Positions 41,846 to 51,797 of a DNA stretch of 64,000 nucleotides are shown one piece after another; the stretch's first letter is position 1; each line of letters opens with the position of its first letter. This DNA is from Fen-1258 sp947085815 (GTDB lineage: Bacteria > Bacteroidota > Ignavibacteria > Ignavibacteriales > Melioribacteraceae): the NCBI GenBank assembly GCA_947085815.1, contig CAMTXU010000002.1, forward strand, positions 101,300 to 165,299. Reading direction: 5' to 3'. Below the pieces are notes generated by a model. It ran no database searches and was not told the DNA's origin. It worked only from the letters and a program-made list of their open reading frames with translations. The position numbers and the translations under genes are program-made.

Positions 41846-42808
41846 ATGAATACTAAAATTGAAATAATCAATAAACCCGAATTTGATTCAACAAGCTTAG
41901 ATAACTTTAGTCTGAATAACTTTAATAGATGGCCCGGAGTAGATAAAGGGATGATCTGCAATCATTTAAAGCATATACTAACCAATTATGGAGGTTTGAT
42001 TTTTGCAGCAAGCATCAATGGAACAATTGCAGCTGTACTTGCCCTAAGAAAATTAGAATGGGATACAAACTTTTTCAATTTTAACTGTTATAAAATTGAC
42101 TATCTCCTAGCGAATAATACATACGATGAAAATGTTTTAAGTCTAGCTGTTAAGCAACTAATTGATCATTATTTTTTATTTGCAAAAAAAAACAATATCA
42201 AGTTTAGTTATTGCAGTATCGATAGCTCAAACAGAATAATAAACAGAGCTTTAGTTGAAAAAAGATTTATGTATTTGTTAGCGTGGGTAGATGGTTTTTA
42301 TAAATCAGAAAAAATAATTGAGAACAATACTGATTCGGAAAATAATGTTGGTTTAATAAAAGAAAATGAATTAGAATTTTTCAAAGATATTGCAGCCGAT
42401 AATTACTTTAAGGAAGGGCGGTTTTATCTTGATTCAAGGTTCGATATTAAAAAAGTTGATAAAATGTATAGTGAACTCATTAGCAATTCTTATTTAAATA
42501 AAGACATATTATTAGTCTATAGAATTAATGATCGCCCCGTAGGACTTTTTATTTGCAAGAGAATTGAGACTTTTTCATATTTCAATGCTATGAAAATAGC
42601 CCCACTAAGATTTTTAATTATAGAACCGACACAGCGAGGTAAAGGATTGAGTTACGATTTTTTCTGCAAAACATTGAATTACCTTAAAAACTATTCCGAC
42701 ATTGTAACAACCGGCTTAGAGATACATAATATTCCATCTTTGAATTTGCATTCAAAGCTAAATTTCACTTTTAACTACACTCATAATCTTTATCATTACT
42801 GGCATTAA
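41846..42808 (+). CDS. GNAT acetyltransferase, WecD-like
   Basis: 320 aa. LEWDTNFFNFNCYKIDYLLA (about 68) is the block typical of WecD/RffC-type dTDP-4-amino-sugar acyltransferases, and the C-terminal half has GNAT features (APLRFLIIEPTQRGKGLSYDF, about 255-275, acetyl-CoA loop QRGKG). Probably acetylates the amino sugar made by the preceding aminotransferase. 7-nt gap to that gene. Confidence 0.75.
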   Translation: MNTKIEIINKPEFDSTSLDNFSLNNFNRWPGVDKGMICNHLKHILTNYGGLIFAASINGTIAAVLALRKLEWDTNFFNFNCYKIDYLLANNTYDENVLSLAVKQLIDHYFLFAKKNNIKFSYCSIDSSNRIINRALVEKRFMYLLAWVDGFYKSEKIIENNTDSENNVGLIKENELEFFKDIAADNYFKEGRFYLDSRFDIKKVDKMYSELISNSYLNKDILLVYRINDRPVGLFICKRIETFSYFNAMKIAPLRFLIIEPTQRGKGLSYDFFCKTLNYLKNYSDIVTTGLEIHNIPSLNLHSKLNFTFNYTHNLYHYWH

Positions 42809-42854
42809 TAATTAAATTAAAACAATTCGAACTGGATAGACTCCACAATTGATT

Positions 42855-44006
42855 ATGCAAAATTTAGTTGTTTGCAAAAACTGTATATATGATTCAAGGA
42901 TTCCTGGAATTTATTTTGATCATCGGGGCATTTGCAACTTTTGCGCACAAATCGATAAATTAGAAATAGAATACGGAACAGGTACTAAAACCGGTGAAGA
43001 AAAATTTAATCAAATTTTAAGTGTAATTAAACTTAGCGGGAATAAAAAAAAATATGATTGCGTAGTTGGTGTTAGTGGTGGAACGGATTCTTCTTTTTTA
43101 CTTTATAAAGCAAAAGAATGGGGATTAAAACCATTAGCGGTTCATTATGACAATACCTGGAATAGCGCAATTGCTACGGAGAACATTAGAAAAGTTACAA
43201 CCAAATTGAACATTGATCTTTTTACCTATGTAATTGACAATAAAGAAGCCGACGATATATTTAAATCTTTTCTATTAGCTGGAGTGCCTGAATTCGACGC
43301 ACCAACTGATTTGGCATTTACTCAAGTGCTGCGCATGACAGCAGCTAAATTTGGTGTAAAATATATTCTTGAAGGTCACTCATTTAGAGCAGAAGGAATC
43401 AGTCCGCAGCAGAACAACTATTTTGATGGAAAGTACATTAAAGATATTCATAATAAATATGGTAAGGTATTAATGAAAACTTACCCACTAATGACTTTTT
43501 ACCAATTTATGAAATGGATATTGGTGTATAACCAAAAATTCATTCGTCCCTTATGGTACATTGATTATTCAAAACCAATGGCACGTGAAATATTAATAAA
43601 AGAAACTGGGTGGCAATACTATGGTGGACATCATCTTGAGAACCGGGCGGCTTCATTTGTGCATACTATTTATCACCCCCAAAAATTTGGTATAGATAAT
43701 CGAAATTGGGGTTTATCCGCAGAAGTGCGTGCAGGTGTAATCAGCAGAGATGAAGCGCTACAAATTTATAATATGCCAATTACACCAGATCCAGAATTAG
43801 TTGAATATGTGAAGAAGCGATTAAGTTTGAGTGATAAAGAATATGAAGAAATACTAAATGGTGAAAAAAGAACTTTTCGTGATTTTAAAACTTATAAAAA
43901 GAGATTCGAGAGATTCAGGTTATTCTTCAAGCTAATGGCAAAAATGAATTTAGTGCCCATGAGCTTTTATGTAAAATATTGTTTCCCATTACCCGGAGAG
44001 AAATGA
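42855..44006 (+). CDS. wbpG: N-acetyl sugar amidotransferase (WbpG/PseA-like), module A
   Basis: About 383 aa. N-terminal zinc-ribbon-like CKNC ... CNFC, then PP-loop VVGVSGGTDSSFLLYKAKEW (about 70) of the ATP-pyrophosphatase family, and EGHSFRAEGISPQ (about 176). The family converts an acetamido group on a sugar nucleotide to an acetamidino group, using ammonia from a HisH/HisF-like pair; both follow directly. ATG 42855 chosen over TTG 42849. The stop overlaps the next start (ATGA). Confidence 0.9.
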   Translation: MQNLVVCKNCIYDSRIPGIYFDHRGICNFCAQIDKLEIEYGTGTKTGEEKFNQILSVIKLSGNKKKYDCVVGVSGGTDSSFLLYKAKEWGLKPLAVHYDNTWNSAIATENIRKVTTKLNIDLFTYVIDNKEADDIFKSFLLAGVPEFDAPTDLAFTQVLRMTAAKFGVKYILEGHSFRAEGISPQQNNYFDGKYIKDIHNKYGKVLMKTYPLMTFYQFMKWILVYNQKFIRPLWYIDYSKPMAREILIKETGWQYYGGHHLENRAASFVHTIYHPQKFGIDNRNWGLSAEVRAGVISRDEALQIYNMPITPDPELVEYVKKRLSLSDKEYEEILNGEKRTFRDFKTYKKRFERFRLFFKLMAKMNLVPMSFYVKYCFPLPGEK

Positions 44007-44614
44007 TAACTATTATTGATTACGGGATGGGTAATCTTGGTTCTATATATAATATGTTTAAGCATATTAATGTAGAATCAAAAATTTCAAAAGATACTGA
44101 CGAGATTAGCAAAGCGGAAAAAATTCTCTTACCGGGTGTCGGTTCTTTTGATGCAGCAATAGAGAGAATTAGGGAAAACGGATTGAAAGAGATCTTGGAT
44201 CAAAAAGTATTGGTAGAAAAAGTTCCAATTCTTGGAATTTGTCTTGGTATGCAGATTTTAACTTCTGAAAGCGAGGAAGGTAACTTAGAAGGATTAAATT
44301 GGATAAGCGGTAGAACAAAAAAATTTGTATTTGCCGATAATCATATTAAGATACCTCATATGGGTTGGAATATAGTTCGCAGTTCAAAAACAAATCCGTT
44401 GACTTACAATTTAGCAGAAGACTCAAGATTTTACTTTGTTCATTCATATTATGTAAAGGTCTATGAAGAAAAAAACTCGCTTCTAAAAACTACGTATGGA
44501 GGGATAGAATTCGATTCTGCAATACAAAAAGATAATATTTGGGGAACACAGTTCCACCCTGAGAAAAGTCATAAGTTTGGAATGAAACTGCTGGAAAATT
44601 TTGCGAAAATCTAA
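44003..44614 (+). CDS. hisH: HisH-like glutaminase of sugar amidotransferase module A
   Basis: 203 aa class I glutamine amidotransferase. IDYGMGNLGSIYNMFKH at the start, nucleophile C80 in GICLGMQ, and TQFHPEKSHKFG with the catalytic His-Glu. Releases ammonia from glutamine. Start ATG 44003 (preceded by GGAGAGAA) overlaps the wbpG stop by 4 nt; its own stop overlaps the hisF-like ATG by 1 nt. The context is polysaccharide, not histidine, biosynthesis. Confidence 0.92.
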   Translation: MITIIDYGMGNLGSIYNMFKHINVESKISKDTDEISKAEKILLPGVGSFDAAIERIRENGLKEILDQKVLVEKVPILGICLGMQILTSESEEGNLEGLNWISGRTKKFVFADNHIKIPHMGWNIVRSSKTNPLTYNLAEDSRFYFVHSYYVKVYEEKNSLLKTTYGGIEFDSAIQKDNIWGTQFHPEKSHKFGMKLLENFAKI

Positions 44615-45387
44615 TGCTAAGAACTAGAATTATTCCCTGTTTACAGCTTATTGATCAAAGCTTGGTTAAGACCGTACAGTTCAAAAAGCATAATTACATA
44701 GGCGATCCTATAAATACCGTAAGGATATTTAACGAATTAGAAGTTGATGAGCTTTGCTTTCTTGATATAAGAGCGACAGTTGAAAAACGAGAACCAAACC
44801 TAAAAATATTAACAGGAATCGCAAATGAATGTTTTATGCCCCTTTCCTACGGTGGTGGATTGAGAGATTTTGAAACTGTCAAAAAAATATTCTCCATTGG
44901 TTTTGAAAAAGTAGTAATAAATTCCTTTGCTGTTGAGAAACCTGAATTCATTAAAAAAGTCGCTGAACATTTTGGGAATCAAGCTGTTATAGGATCAATA
45001 GATGTTAAAAAAAATATTTTGGGAAGGTATAATGTATATTCCAAGGACGGAACCGAAAAAACAAAGCTAGAACCTATTGAATGGGCAAAGAAATTAGAAG
45101 AATTAGGAGCTGGTGAACTGCTCATAACTTCAATGGATAATGATGGAACATGGGAAGGTTTTGATATTGAAATAAATAAAAAAATAGCTAACGCAGTTTC
45201 TATGCCAATAATAGCAAATGGTGGTGCAGGTTCTATAGAGCATATAGGTGAAGTTTTACTGAAAGGGACAGTAAATGCGGTTGCACTAGGTAGTATGGTT
45301 GTATATCAAAAAAAAGGTATGGGTGTATTAATAAATTTTCCGGATAAAGAACAATTAAATAACGAGTTTTTAAAGATTAAAAAATGA
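44614..45387 (+). CDS. hisF: HisF-like ammonia-channel partner, module A
   Basis: 257 aa beta/alpha barrel. RTRIIPCLQLIDQSLVKTVQ: position 11, the catalytic aspartate of true HisF (CLDV), is Gln here, whereas the second aspartate is retained in GSIDVKKN. GDPINTVRIFNELEVDEL is characteristic of the HisF2 type in LPS clusters. Likely a scaffold and ammonia channel for the WbpG-like enzyme, without imidazole-glycerol-phosphate cyclase activity. Confidence 0.9.
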   Translation: MLRTRIIPCLQLIDQSLVKTVQFKKHNYIGDPINTVRIFNELEVDELCFLDIRATVEKREPNLKILTGIANECFMPLSYGGGLRDFETVKKIFSIGFEKVVINSFAVEKPEFIKKVAEHFGNQAVIGSIDVKKNILGRYNVYSKDGTEKTKLEPIEWAKKLEELGAGELLITSMDNDGTWEGFDIEINKKIANAVSMPIIANGGAGSIEHIGEVLLKGTVNAVALGSMVVYQKKGMGVLINFPDKEQLNNEFLKIKK

Positions 45388-46451
45388 AAAAATCTAAAGT
45401 TTTTATCGGTCCCGCTAATATTGCAAATATTGGACAGACCTTAAAAAGGGCATTTGATGAAGTAAAAATACAAAGCGATTATTATGTCTGGCGGACTGAA
45501 GTAAATAGTCTTGCTTTTTCATATAATAAAACTTTATTCCTTTTTAATCAAATTCCTAAAATTTTAAATAAAAATATAACTTACAAATTAAACTATTTGA
45601 TAAAATTAATACACTTGAGCTTCTTAATCTTAAAATTTGATACATTCATTTTCATATCACCGCATACTATCCTACCGGACAATAAAGATTTAAAAGTACT
45701 AAAATTGTTTAGGAAAAAAATTATTATTTTTTTTGCAGGTTGTGTTGAACGAAAAGTTGATTTTTACCATAATGCAGAATATATCTGTACCCGTTGTTTA
45801 GATCTGGAAAAACAGAAATTCTGTTACTGCGATAATATTCCCAAGAAATCGTCAAGAGTTCAATACTATGAAAAATATTCTAATTATATAATTTCTCAAG
45901 ATGATTCTGCAGGGTACTTATTGAATAAAAAACCAATATGGCCTTATGTTATTGCTGATTATCCGCCCCCAAAAAATTATTTAATAAAATATCAAGAAAA
46001 AGATTTGACCATAGTTCATTTCCCAAGTAACCCTTTAATAAAAATGAGCCATAAAATTATTCCCGTATTAGAAAAAATAGCCAAAGAAAGAGGAAATATA
46101 AATTTGATTATAAAGGAAAAAATTCCTCATAGTGAAGTATTATTACATTTGGAGAAAGCACACATTCTCATCGATGCTTTAGGACTGAGTTATGGTGTTT
46201 TAGCAGTTGAGGCCATGGCTAGAGGCTGTATAGTAGTCTGCGGTGAAATGGAATTTATAAAAAATAAAAATTTAAGCGAGAATCCATTGGTACAGGTAAA
46301 TTCAAATAACCTTTATGAAGTTTTAATTAATTTAATAGATAACCCCATTATATTACAAAGAATGGCTATGAGATCTATAGATTTTTATATCCATTATCAT
46401 GCCCCGAAGGTGACTGGAGAATTTTATAAAAATCGATTGAAATTGAATTAA
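45384..46451 (+). CDS. glycosyltransferase-like protein with cysteine cluster
   Basis: 355 aa. The C-terminal half resembles GT-B family glycosyltransferases (LSYGVLAVEAMARGCIVVCGE, about 265), but the N-terminal half is poorly conserved. Residues about 118-153 contain CVERK, then CTRCLDLEKQKFCYC, a dense set of cysteines unusual for a glycosyltransferase and compatible with a structural zinc. ATG overlaps the hisF-like stop by 4 nt, so it is coupled to amidino-sugar module A and may transfer that sugar (inference). Confidence 0.65.
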   Translation: MKKSKVFIGPANIANIGQTLKRAFDEVKIQSDYYVWRTEVNSLAFSYNKTLFLFNQIPKILNKNITYKLNYLIKLIHLSFLILKFDTFIFISPHTILPDNKDLKVLKLFRKKIIIFFAGCVERKVDFYHNAEYICTRCLDLEKQKFCYCDNIPKKSSRVQYYEKYSNYIISQDDSAGYLLNKKPIWPYVIADYPPPKNYLIKYQEKDLTIVHFPSNPLIKMSHKIIPVLEKIAKERGNINLIIKEKIPHSEVLLHLEKAHILIDALGLSYGVLAVEAMARGCIVVCGEMEFIKNKNLSENPLVQVNSNNLYEVLINLIDNPIILQRMAMRSIDFYIHYHAPKVTGEFYKNRLKLN

Positions 46452-46456
46452 TTATT

Positions 46457-47923
46457 ATGGGGCATCAAAAAGAATTTTTAAAAGATACATTCCTTTACGG
46501 TATCGGAAGTGGATTAAGAAAATTTATCGGAATTTTTCTTTTACCTTTTTATACCCGTGCTTTAACACCGGAGGACTATGGTGTATTAAGTTCTGTTGGT
46601 ACTTTTGCGATGTTATTTAGTGCGTTTATAGACGTAGGTTTAGATTCTGCAACCGCATATTATTATTTGACTAATAAAGATGAAAAAGAGAAAGGTCAAA
46701 TACTTTTCACTTTGTTGGTTTTACGACTCCTTACTTTTATTCCATCAATTTTGCTAAGTTTTTTTTCACAACAGATATCCACGCTGCTTTTCGGTTCGGA
46801 TCAATATACGTGGGTTGTTTTTCTTACATGTCTAACCATACCCTTTGGCTTTTTGTTAAGCGAACAAAGCCATATTTACAGGTATCTTCGTGAACCGATG
46901 AAATATAATTATGTCACTATTGTACAGGGCATAATGAGTATTGCATTAGGTGTATCTCTTGTTGTAGTTCTAAAGTACGGCATAATCGGGGCTCAGCTTG
47001 CCGGATTAATTTCTTCCGCATTTATATTACCATTTACTTTCTTAATGTTCACCCGAAAAAAATACGTTTATAAATTCAGTTTTTATTGGGCAAAAAAATT
47101 AATTAAATTTGGTTATCCTCTTATTGGTGCAGCAATAGCTACCTGGATTTTTCAAAGTTCTGATCGTTTTTTCTTATTACATTATTCTAATCTTACCGAA
47201 ATTGGTTGGTACTCTATTGGACAAACTTTCTCTCAGCCATTACTTTTGATTAATACTGCTGTTCAAATGAGTTTTGGTGTTTTATTTCTAAAGACTTACA
47301 ACGCAGATACAGACGCTAATAAAAATAATTCTAAAAAAATGGCCATTGAATCGTTTAATATGTATTTAGTTGCAAGTATTTCAATTTCATTATTCTTATC
47401 AATATTTTGTTTAGAACTGTTAAATACTATTACTACCAAGGAATATCTTAAAGGTGCTATAGCAATCCCTTTCTTAACATTTTCAGCAATTTGTAGTCAA
47501 GCTTATCAAACAATGGGTATGGGTATTACACTAGCCGAGAAAACATATTATTATACCTGGATTACTGTTGTGACTGCGATCCTTAATATTATTTTAAATA
47601 TTCTATTTATCCCTTCAATGGGTTTTGTTGGTGCGGCATTAGCTACATTAATTTCATTCATTATATATTGGCAGGTAAAAGTACATTATGACCAGAAATT
47701 TTTCCCAATAGCTTATCCTTTTAAAAGATTATTCATTTATTTTTTTGTTTGTCTTTGCATTTCATTATTAGTTCCTATTTGTTTTTTCTATTTTAATATT
47801 CAAATTAACTTAGTTCTAAAATTGTTACTGTTAGCTTTTGGCTTAATACTACCTTTAATACTTAACATAATTGAATACAATACAATTAAGTCTTTCATGA
47901 TATTAATAAAAAATAAATTTTAG
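46457..47923 (+). CDS. wzx: O-antigen flippase (Wzx-like)
   Basis: 488 aa with about 14 membrane helices. LPFYTRALTPEDYGVLSSVG at the N-terminus is the classic Wzx/RfbX motif, and a polysaccharide-biosynthesis C-terminal region follows (LIGAAIATWIFQSSDRFFL, about 217). Translocates the undecaprenyl-linked oligosaccharide across the inner membrane. Its stop overlaps the GTG start of the next gene. Confidence 0.9.
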   Translation: MGHQKEFLKDTFLYGIGSGLRKFIGIFLLPFYTRALTPEDYGVLSSVGTFAMLFSAFIDVGLDSATAYYYLTNKDEKEKGQILFTLLVLRLLTFIPSILLSFFSQQISTLLFGSDQYTWVVFLTCLTIPFGFLLSEQSHIYRYLREPMKYNYVTIVQGIMSIALGVSLVVVLKYGIIGAQLAGLISSAFILPFTFLMFTRKKYVYKFSFYWAKKLIKFGYPLIGAAIATWIFQSSDRFFLLHYSNLTEIGWYSIGQTFSQPLLLINTAVQMSFGVLFLKTYNADTDANKNNSKKMAIESFNMYLVASISISLFLSIFCLELLNTITTKEYLKGAIAIPFLTFSAICSQAYQTMGMGITLAEKTYYYTWITVVTAILNIILNILFIPSMGFVGAALATLISFIIYWQVKVHYDQKFFPIAYPFKRLFIYFFVCLCISLLVPICFFYFNIQINLVLKLLLLAFGLILPLILNIIEYNTIKSFMILIKNKF

Positions 47924-49269
47924 TGGAATATCTTTTCTTAATATTTATCCTTGTTATTGGTTTTATCCTAATCAGCAAATTTCCAGTAGGGATGTTTATG
48001 GTTGGTTTAACCATACATTTTAATATTGGCAATTACTTGAATAAAAATTTATTTGGATTCCCTAATTTTTTTACTTTCCAAGATTTTGGGTTGGTATTGG
48101 CGTTTATTGCTGGTTTAAGTGCTGGTAATTTTCAACTAAATAAAATATCAAAGGAGCTAAAATCTTTATTAACTTTTTTGTATTTTTTTGCAGGTTACCA
48201 AGTACTGGTTTCAATTATCATAAATCTAAATTTTATTAACAACCCGGGTAGGATACTTGTAGAAATTGCTAGTCATAAATGGCGAATTTTTAGCATTTTT
48301 TTTTGTATTCCGGCTTATTTTGTTATACAAAAAAATGCAAGAACTATATTTAATTACATTGTAATTATTTCAGTTTTAGTGCTGTCAGCATATTTGATTA
48401 CTCTCTTAACCCCACTAAAATTAATAGAAACTCAAACATTAGCAAGAGGATTTATATCAGGTGCAACGCGCGTTTGGTTTGAGAATTGGGGTTATATACA
48501 ATTGTGTATTCTTTTGGCATTAACAGTTTATTTATTGAAAATAGAAATAGGATATAAAGAGGTACTTTATTACTCTGGATTGATGATATTTATTTCTACG
48601 TTAATAACTTTAACCAGAGGCACAATTGTTTATACAATTGGTTCTATTTTCTTACTTTTATTTTTCCTTACTAAATATTTGAATGTAAAATTATCAAAAA
48701 CAATATTATACGCCACTATATCGGGTGCTTCTAGCATAATTCTTATCTTGTTTATCTTCCCGGATTACTTGACGCTTATTTTTGAAACATTTAATCTTAC
48801 TTTTCTTGAATTGACAGGAAAGATTAGAACTGGTTCTACTCAATCACGCACACAATTTGAATTAGTAACTTTGTGGCCTTTATATATTAAAAACTTTTTT
48901 TGGGGAACAGGACTTTTGAGTGATTATTTTGACCAATATGGAACTAAATATGAATTGGGATTAGCTGATTTTGCTGTTTTGGGCAATTTAGCAATATATG
49001 GTACGATAGGTTTTGCTATATATTTAATGAGGTATATTAAAATACATAAACAAATTAAAATAATCCTAAAGAAATTTAAAAATGATATATTATTAAAAAG
49101 GCTTAATAATTACGAGTTACTCTTACTTATCTGGGCTATTGCCACTTTCTATGCAATCATATTTTTTAGTTTTTTTAATTTTTCAATAGACCTCGTCTAT
49201 GGAGGAACTAATTGGGGGTTAATGATTGGCTTCATCTACGGGCTTACGCAACAAAATAATAAAAGATAA
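47923..49269 (+). CDS. wzy: O-antigen polymerase/ligase-like membrane protein (Wzy)
   Basis: 448 aa, about 11-12 membrane helices with one larger external loop (about 285-330) containing RTGSTQSRTQFELVTLWPLY, typical of the Wzy/WaaL-like O-antigen_lig superfamily. Its place right after wzx suggests polymerase rather than ligase; a separate WaaL-like gene is at 59513. GTG start overlaps the wzx stop by one base. Confidence 0.75.
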   Translation: MEYLFLIFILVIGFILISKFPVGMFMVGLTIHFNIGNYLNKNLFGFPNFFTFQDFGLVLAFIAGLSAGNFQLNKISKELKSLLTFLYFFAGYQVLVSIIINLNFINNPGRILVEIASHKWRIFSIFFCIPAYFVIQKNARTIFNYIVIISVLVLSAYLITLLTPLKLIETQTLARGFISGATRVWFENWGYIQLCILLALTVYLLKIEIGYKEVLYYSGLMIFISTLITLTRGTIVYTIGSIFLLLFFLTKYLNVKLSKTILYATISGASSIILILFIFPDYLTLIFETFNLTFLELTGKIRTGSTQSRTQFELVTLWPLYIKNFFWGTGLLSDYFDQYGTKYELGLADFAVLGNLAIYGTIGFAIYLMRYIKIHKQIKIILKKFKNDILLKRLNNYELLLLIWAIATFYAIIFFSFFNFSIDLVYGGTNWGLMIGFIYGLTQQNNKR

Positions 49270-50555
49270 TGGCCGAAAATATTTTAATAATAACACTTGA
49301 TATGGTGCCATATGCATTACAGTTTGGTTCTTGTCAGAGAATGTATTATTTAGCGGAAAAATTAGTAGAGTCTAATTATAATGTATATCTGATACATTAT
49401 GCACAGAAAGAAAATATCTTTAATTATAAAAAAATAAATTTCGTTGCCATTCCGATTTTTAAAAATACAAAAAATACTGAGTTGTCTGTTTTTGTTAAGA
49501 AGCATAATAAATTTTTATTTTTTTTGTACAAGGCTACAAGGTGGTTTAATTACAAATTGAAATTGACAATTGAAAATTTTTTGTATAATGAGCCGGTAAA
49601 AATGACTAGCTATTATTCAAAAATATTTTTAGCACTTGCAAAAAATCAGATATCTAATTTAATACTCAACTTTAATATAAAAATAATAGTGATTAGCGGA
49701 CCCCCATTTCGATTATTTAGTATTATTAAATTTATAAAAAGACTTAAACCTGATATAAAGGTTATTGTTGATTATCGTGACCCCTGGAATTATACTTTAA
49801 ATTTTAGGATGTCTTATTTTAAAGAAAAAAGAGTTATAAAACTTGCTGATAAAATTGTACTTTTTTCAGAAAAGTATAAGGAGAATTTTAAAGAAATATT
49901 TCAAATAGATGATAAATTAGAAGTTGTTTATAACGGTTATGATGAAAATATTTGGAATAGTTTGAAAGCTGTAGATAATAAAAAAAGTAAATTAATCATC
50001 TCATATGTTGGAAGTTATACCTTTGATAAATTAGGATGGTGTTATATTAGTGAAATATTGGAAGCTTTTGTCCAATTCAATTCAAAAAATACAATATTGC
50101 AGTTTGTTGGGCTAGATAGATATATCGAAATGGATTATTGGGAAAAAAAATCGAAATATAAAATTGAATTCATTCCACCTGTGCAGCAGATAAAAGCGAT
50201 TGAATATATGAATCAAAGTGATGTTTTAATTGTCTTATATTCTTGGAGTAATAAACGAGCTGATTTCATGATTACAGGTAAATTCTTTGATTATATTGCA
50301 AGCGATAAAGTTATTTGGGGTATAGGTAAAAAATATACTGATTTTAATGAGATGATTGTTAAATATTCACTTGGTATTATAAGTGAAAATTTCGTAATAG
50401 ATATATTAAAAGGCTTCCAAATTTTAGAAAATAAATGGCAAAATGGCGAACTTAAAAGCTTACGTAATGATCAGCCTCAATTTAAGAAGCATTTTTCAAG
50501 AGATTTTCAAAATCAGAAATATTTAAAAATTTTATCGAATCTATTAAAGCAATAA
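49269..50555 (+). CDS. glycosyltransferase (GT4-like)
   Basis: 428 aa. N-terminal acceptor domain begins ILIITLDMVPYALQFGSCQR; IVDYRDPWNY (about 164) is typical of GT4-like enzymes; the C-terminal domain has ISYVGSYTFDKLGW and KFFDYIASDKVIWG. Substrate unknown. Start overlaps the upstream stop by one base. After it the frame is interrupted by a gap carrying a decayed glycosyltransferase end. Confidence 0.8.
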   Translation: MAENILIITLDMVPYALQFGSCQRMYYLAEKLVESNYNVYLIHYAQKENIFNYKKINFVAIPIFKNTKNTELSVFVKKHNKFLFFLYKATRWFNYKLKLTIENFLYNEPVKMTSYYSKIFLALAKNQISNLILNFNIKIIVISGPPFRLFSIIKFIKRLKPDIKVIVDYRDPWNYTLNFRMSYFKEKRVIKLADKIVLFSEKYKENFKEIFQIDDKLEVVYNGYDENIWNSLKAVDNKKSKLIISYVGSYTFDKLGWCYISEILEAFVQFNSKNTILQFVGLDRYIEMDYWEKKSKYKIEFIPPVQQIKAIEYMNQSDVLIVLYSWSNKRADFMITGKFFDYIASDKVIWGIGKKYTDFNEMIVKYSLGIISENFVIDILKGFQILENKWQNGELKSLRNDQPQFKKHFSRDFQNQKYLKILSNLLKQ

Positions 50556-50599
50556 AGACTTCTAAAATATATTTATGAAATAAAATAAGTCAATAATCA

Positions 50600-50857
50600 T
50601 CCATTGCGGTTATTATATGGAACAATGCATGTGAAAATACCATAATTGCCAGCGATGTAGGTGAAACCAGAAAGTTAGTTACAGAGAATGAAGGAATGCT
50701 TGTAAAATTGCAAAAAGAAGATATTGCAAATGCATTGATAACTTTATTTACAACACCCGGCTTAATCGAAAAATTAGGACGAAATGCATGTAAAAAGGCA
50801 TTAACGGAGCATACTATCGAAAAGTATTATTCATATTTTCGTTCCATTACCACATAA
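50600..50857 (+). pseudogene. glycosyltransferase family 4 C-terminal remnant
   Basis: Reads NNACENTIIASDVGETRKLV, then TENEGMLVKLQKEDIANAL and ends ...KYYSYFRSITT before TAA 50855. This is the end of a GT4 Rossmann domain (the ASDVGE..LV block) without a start or N-terminal part; it is not a continuation of the upstream gene, which ends normally. Indicates loss of a sugar transferase from the locus. Confidence 0.8.
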
Positions 50858-50873
50858 AATTACCTAACTAAAT

Positions 50874-51797
50874 ATGATTTCAGTAGCAATTCCTGCATTC
50901 AAAGCAAAGTTTCTAAGAGAAGCTATTAAAAGTATATTAGACCAAACCTATTCTAATTATGAACTCATTATTGTAAATGATGCTTCACAAGATAATATAA
51001 GAGAGATCGTTGAATCCTTTAATGACTCAAGAATTAGGTATTATGAAAACGAAGTAAATTTAGGGAAAGAAAGTGTTGTAAAAAATTGGAACAAATGTCT
51101 TGAATATGCAAAAGGTGAGTATTTTATTTTATTCTCTGATGATGATATTTGTGATAAGCACTATTTAGAAAAGATGTATAATCTAATAAATAAATACCCG
51201 AATATTAATCTGGCACACTGCCGTCTGGCAACAATTGATGAAAATGATAATTTGTTAAATGTAGCCAACAGTTGCCCCGAATATGAAGAGGGAATTGAAT
51301 TTATTTGGCATAGGATGAAGGGAGTCAGGTTACAAGCGGCCCCGGATTTTATGGTAAAAACGAGTGCACTAAAAGCAATTGGTGGTTTTATTGATCTAGC
51401 ATTAGCTTGGGGTTCTGACGACCTTACTTGGTTTCAATTGTCTTTGGAGTACGGTGTTGCATATACTAATGAAGTACTGGTTTATTGGCGTTTATCAAAG
51501 ATTAACATATCTAAAGTTGGTGCTATAAAAGAAAGACTTGATGCCATAATAAAATATGATGAATACTGTAAAAAAAAAATATTTACAGCCCCACATTTTA
51601 TCACGCACCCTTACAAATCTTTGATTCAAATAGACTATACCCGATGGATATATAATCTTAGGTATCAATTAATCTCTTATGCTCAGACTAAAGATAGTTT
51701 AATCTTCATAATAATTAGAAATTATAAAAAACTTGATCTAAAAGTAAGGGATTTACTCATGATAATAATCAAAAAATGGATGAATAGTAATGGATGA
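50874..51797 (+). CDS. glycosyltransferase family 2
   Basis: 307 aa GT-A fold. ISVAIPAFKAKFLREAIKSI and LIIVNDASQDN at the N-terminus, metal-binding SDDDICD (about 89-95), and SDDLTWFQLSLEYG as acceptor region. Inverting transferase using a nucleotide sugar. Overlaps the methyltransferase gene by 8 nt. Confidence 0.9.
   Translation: MISVAIPAFKAKFLREAIKSILDQTYSNYELIIVNDASQDNIREIVESFNDSRIRYYENEVNLGKESVVKNWNKCLEYAKGEYFILFSDDDICDKHYLEKMYNLINKYPNINLAHCRLATIDENDNLLNVANSCPEYEEGIEFIWHRMKGVRLQAAPDFMVKTSALKAIGGFIDLALAWGSDDLTWFQLSLEYGVAYTNEVLVYWRLSKINISKVGAIKERLDAIIKYDEYCKKKIFTAPHFITHPYKSLIQIDYTRWIYNLRYQLISYAQTKDSLIFIIIRNYKKLDLKVRDLLMIIIKKWMNSNG

Noticed and set aside
44003..45387. Histidine biosynthesis genes hisH and hisF
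   Set aside because: Position-11 aspartate missing in HisF, amidotransferase gene adjacent, no other his genes; the LPS-type module fits better.
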